Source of the DNA: Methanosarcinales archaeon Met12
GTDB lineage: Archaea; Halobacteriota; UBA148; JAJOKI01
Reading direction: 5' to 3'
Assembly (NCBI GenBank): GCA_002813105.2
Contig: CP017966.2
Location: 1,003,437-1,067,436, forward strand
DNA length: 64,000 nucleotides
A program made the position numbers and the translations under genes. Each line of letters starts with the position of its first letter. The first letter of the stretch is position 1. Shown here in pieces: positions 62,522-64,000 of this stretch. The notes under the pieces are model-generated. The model was not told where the DNA came from. It did no database searches and saw only the letters and a list, made by a program, of their open reading frames with translations.

Positions 62522-63109
62522 ATGACAATTCAAAAAGAAATCTACAAATACGAGGATTTTAATCATCTTCTTGGTACTAAAGGATTTAGCGATACGTTGC
62601 TAAAGAACCATTTCGCTCTGTATCAGGGTTATGTCAATAATATAAATAAAATTATTGAATTGCTTGAAAAGACTGATAAAACATCACCTGAATTTGCAGA
62701 GATGAAGCGCAGGCTCGGCTGGGAATTTAATGGCATGCGACTTCATGAATTATATTTTGGAAATATGAAAAGAGGAGGCGCCGCAATTGATAAAAATCAT
62801 GCGCTTTTCAAAAAAAATACAGTAGACTTCGGCTCATTTGAAGCATGGGAAAAAGACTTTAAGGCAATAGGTGCAATGCGCGGCATTGGCTGGGTGATAT
62901 TATATCATGACCCTGATTCAGACAGGCTTTTCAATGTTTGGATAAATGAACATGATGTGGGACATATTTCAGGTGCGAAACCTCTGCTGGTTATGGACAT
63001 ATTTGAGCACGCCTATATGGTTGATTACGGCCTGAAAAAGGCGGATTATATTACTGCATTCTTTAATGCAATTGACTGGGGAGTAGTAGAAAAAAGGTTT
63101 ATAAAATAA
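62522..63109 (+). CDS. sod: Fe/Mn superoxide dismutase (cassette 2)
   Basis: 195 residues. Family landmarks: TLLKNHFALYQGYV (His ligand), MRLHELYFGNM (His ligand), and MDIFEHAYMVDYGL (Asp and His ligands). The C-terminal part is normal but some positions are divergent, so metal preference is open. It begins 20 bp after rubrerythrin, so the cassette can detoxify both superoxide and peroxide. Confidence 0.93.
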   Translation: MTIQKEIYKYEDFNHLLGTKGFSDTLLKNHFALYQGYVNNINKIIELLEKTDKTSPEFAEMKRRLGWEFNGMRLHELYFGNMKRGGAAIDKNHALFKKNTVDFGSFEAWEKDFKAIGAMRGIGWVILYHDPDSDRLFNVWINEHDVGHISGAKPLLVMDIFEHAYMVDYGLKKADYITAFFNAIDWGVVEKRFIK

Positions 63110-63241
63110 TAATCAATAGCATAATTACGAAAAATACTGTTGATGTTTCTATGGTTTATAGAGAGCATAAATTTATGACGCCCTTCGTCCACGACTCTAC
63201 CCCCGCCCTTTCTGTAAAAGGGCGGGGTTGCCCTTCGGGTC

Positions 63242-63340
63242 ATATAACAGCGGATAAAGGGGAAATCCCTGTCTGCCGACAGGCAGGAAAGATTTCCCTA
63301 AATTGCCTTCGGCAACTTCTTTTAGCCTTGAACGTTAGGC
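63242..63340 (+). repeat. attC-like site of cassette 2
   Basis: 99 bp. R'' ATATAAC 63242-63248, R' GTTAGGC 63334-63340. Inside: GGGAAATC ... GATTTCCC, CCTGTC-TGCC-GACAGG, TTGCC-TTC-GGCAA, and an imperfect outer stem. Just upstream (63200-63240) are CCCCGCCCTTT ... AAAGGGCGGGG and CCCTTCGGG hairpins outside the boxes. Confidence 0.74.
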
Positions 63341-63368
63341 GAAATGCTCACTATGGGACGTAAAAAAT

Positions 63369-63974
63369 ATGTCAGCTTTTGAAATCTTAATTAACAACTG
63401 GGAATTGGTAGTAGCTCTTACATTTGCATTTTTGGTTGGAGCTATTGCTGGGCTAATGTTTTTGGCTATTAATAAAGATAAAGCGCTGAAATTTGGTGTA
63501 AAGGTTGATCAACTCAGGAAGCCGGTCGGAAAGACCCTCTTTAAAATCTTGAGAAAACCCCAAGGTGTTTTTAAGGCTATTCTATTTATTTTCGCTGTAA
63601 ACTTAATAGGTGGTGCCGGTATGTACGCTACCTTAGGAGGAGTCTTGATCGTTCCCCTGCTTCTCTGGTTGGCTTTGGTAGGGCTTCTTGTAGTTTTAGT
63701 TGTGGTAAAAGAGCCACAAAGACTGCCTGTTGCTATTCGAGTAGTTCCCTTTGAAATAGGCGCATTCATAGTTGCGGGCGTTGGAGGAATGAACATAGGG
63801 ATAAATTTTATTTTTGGTGGAGATGTAGGATTGGCAATAAGGGAGTGGATAACCCTGTTTTACACTTTGGTTATTCCTCTACAGTTCATTGGGGCATTTT
63901 TTGAAGGGATTATGGCTCATCGGGTCTACATAGTGCAGCAAAAACCATTACCAGAATGGTTATCAGAAGATTAA
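63369..63974 (+). CDS. Multi-pass membrane protein, SpoIIM-like (cassette 3)
   Basis: 201 residues with five membrane helices. VVPFEIGAFIVAGVGGMNIGINF and LQFIGAFFEGIMAHRVYIV recall SpoIIM/DUF95 membrane proteins. Function unknown; no catalytic motif. ATG follows the cassette border by 29 bp. After the stop, GATTAAC and CCCCTTCG near the window end may start its attC. Confidence 0.7.
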   Translation: MSAFEILINNWELVVALTFAFLVGAIAGLMFLAINKDKALKFGVKVDQLRKPVGKTLFKILRKPQGVFKAILFIFAVNLIGGAGMYATLGGVLIVPLLLWLALVGLLVVLVVVKEPQRLPVAIRVVPFEIGAFIVAGVGGMNIGINFIFGGDVGLAIREWITLFYTLVIPLQFIGAFFEGIMAHRVYIVQQKPLPEWLSED

Positions 63975-64000
63975 CAAAATGAGTGCCCCTTCGTTCGCAC

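Larger units (their letters stand above)
61351..64000 (+). mobile_element. Integron-like cassette array (three cassettes, last incomplete)
   Basis: Cassettes run 61351-61832 (HNH protein), 61833-63334 (rubrerythrin and superoxide dismutase) and 63335 to beyond the window (membrane protein). All genes are on the plus strand, each cassette ends in a folding site with RYYYAAC-like and GTT core boxes, and junctions share GTTATATGAAAT or GTTAGGCGAAAT. R'' ATATAAC of cassette 2 is the exact complement of its left GTTATAT. The two complete sites share the spacer AACTTCTTTTA. Confidence 0.72.

Overview
This window is a chromosomal segment of an archaeon, most likely a euryarchaeon of the methanogen/ANME (Halobacteriota) assemblage. 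The archaeal assignment rests on sn-glycerol-1-phosphate dehydrogenase and a digeranylgeranylglyceryl-phosphate synthase-type prenyltransferase (ether lipids), Alba, RpoF, L21e, L37e, an Lsm protein, archaeal SepF, bifunctional FBP aldolase/phosphatase, Pus10, TruD, archaeal-type ThrRS, a 7S SRP RNA and a tRNA with a bulge-helix-bulge intron. No methanogenesis gene is present, so the lineage cannot be fixed further.

Layout. 1-10 kb: an Lrp-type regulator next to glnA, a decayed ubiE/menG-like gene, a degenerate diadenylate-cyclase-like membrane protein, FMN glutamate synthase, then de novo NAD synthesis (nadC, nadX, nadA) joined to an ether-lipid prenyltransferase and FBPase. 10-11 kb: a 0.9-kb decayed integrative element between 26-bp direct repeats, one copy being the 3' end of fumarase beta. 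11-22 kb: two-subunit fumarase, tRNA-Leu, lsm-rpl37e-purF, sepF, a ZPR1 pseudogene, purM-lysC, three membrane protease/TraB-type genes, PRC barrel and Thg1. 22.8-23.2 kb: tRNA-Lys(CTT) with a 295-nt intron full of short perfect hairpins. 23-41 kb: conserved housekeeping operons (alba, purA, pus10-rpl21e-rpoF-DUF655-rsmA-hemK2, elp3, hom, DNA ligase, serB-glyA, DUF1538-PII, nadE). 41-43.5 kb: a DUF4258/YgiT toxin-antitoxin pair and an isolated integron-type gene cassette. 43.6-60 kb: truD, sppA, a foreign-looking copper ATPase/cupredoxin block beside tRNA-Val, the SRP RNA-tRNA-Ser unit, tRNA-Pro, thrS, FKBP, LEA14-like lipoprotein, RelBE, egsA, DUF63 and proS.

60-64 kb holds the most unusual system: a tyrosine recombinase (core-binding and catalytic parts in two frames joined by a possible -1 slippery heptamer), flanked by two copies of a 25-bp att-like sequence, followed in the same orientation by gene cassettes (HNH protein; rubrerythrin + superoxide dismutase; a multi-pass membrane protein) separated by attC-like folding sites with RYYYAAC/GTT core boxes. 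The lone cassette at 42.1-43.5 kb has the same architecture and perfectly complementary ends. Together they suggest an integron-like cassette-capture system in an archaeal chromosome, run by a recombinase that lacks the usual IntI-specific insertion.

The window also carries many relics (ubiE, ZPR1, HEPN, integrase tails, a second LEA14 start, a cupredoxin with an in-frame TGA), so accessory DNA here is turning over while the core operons stay intact.
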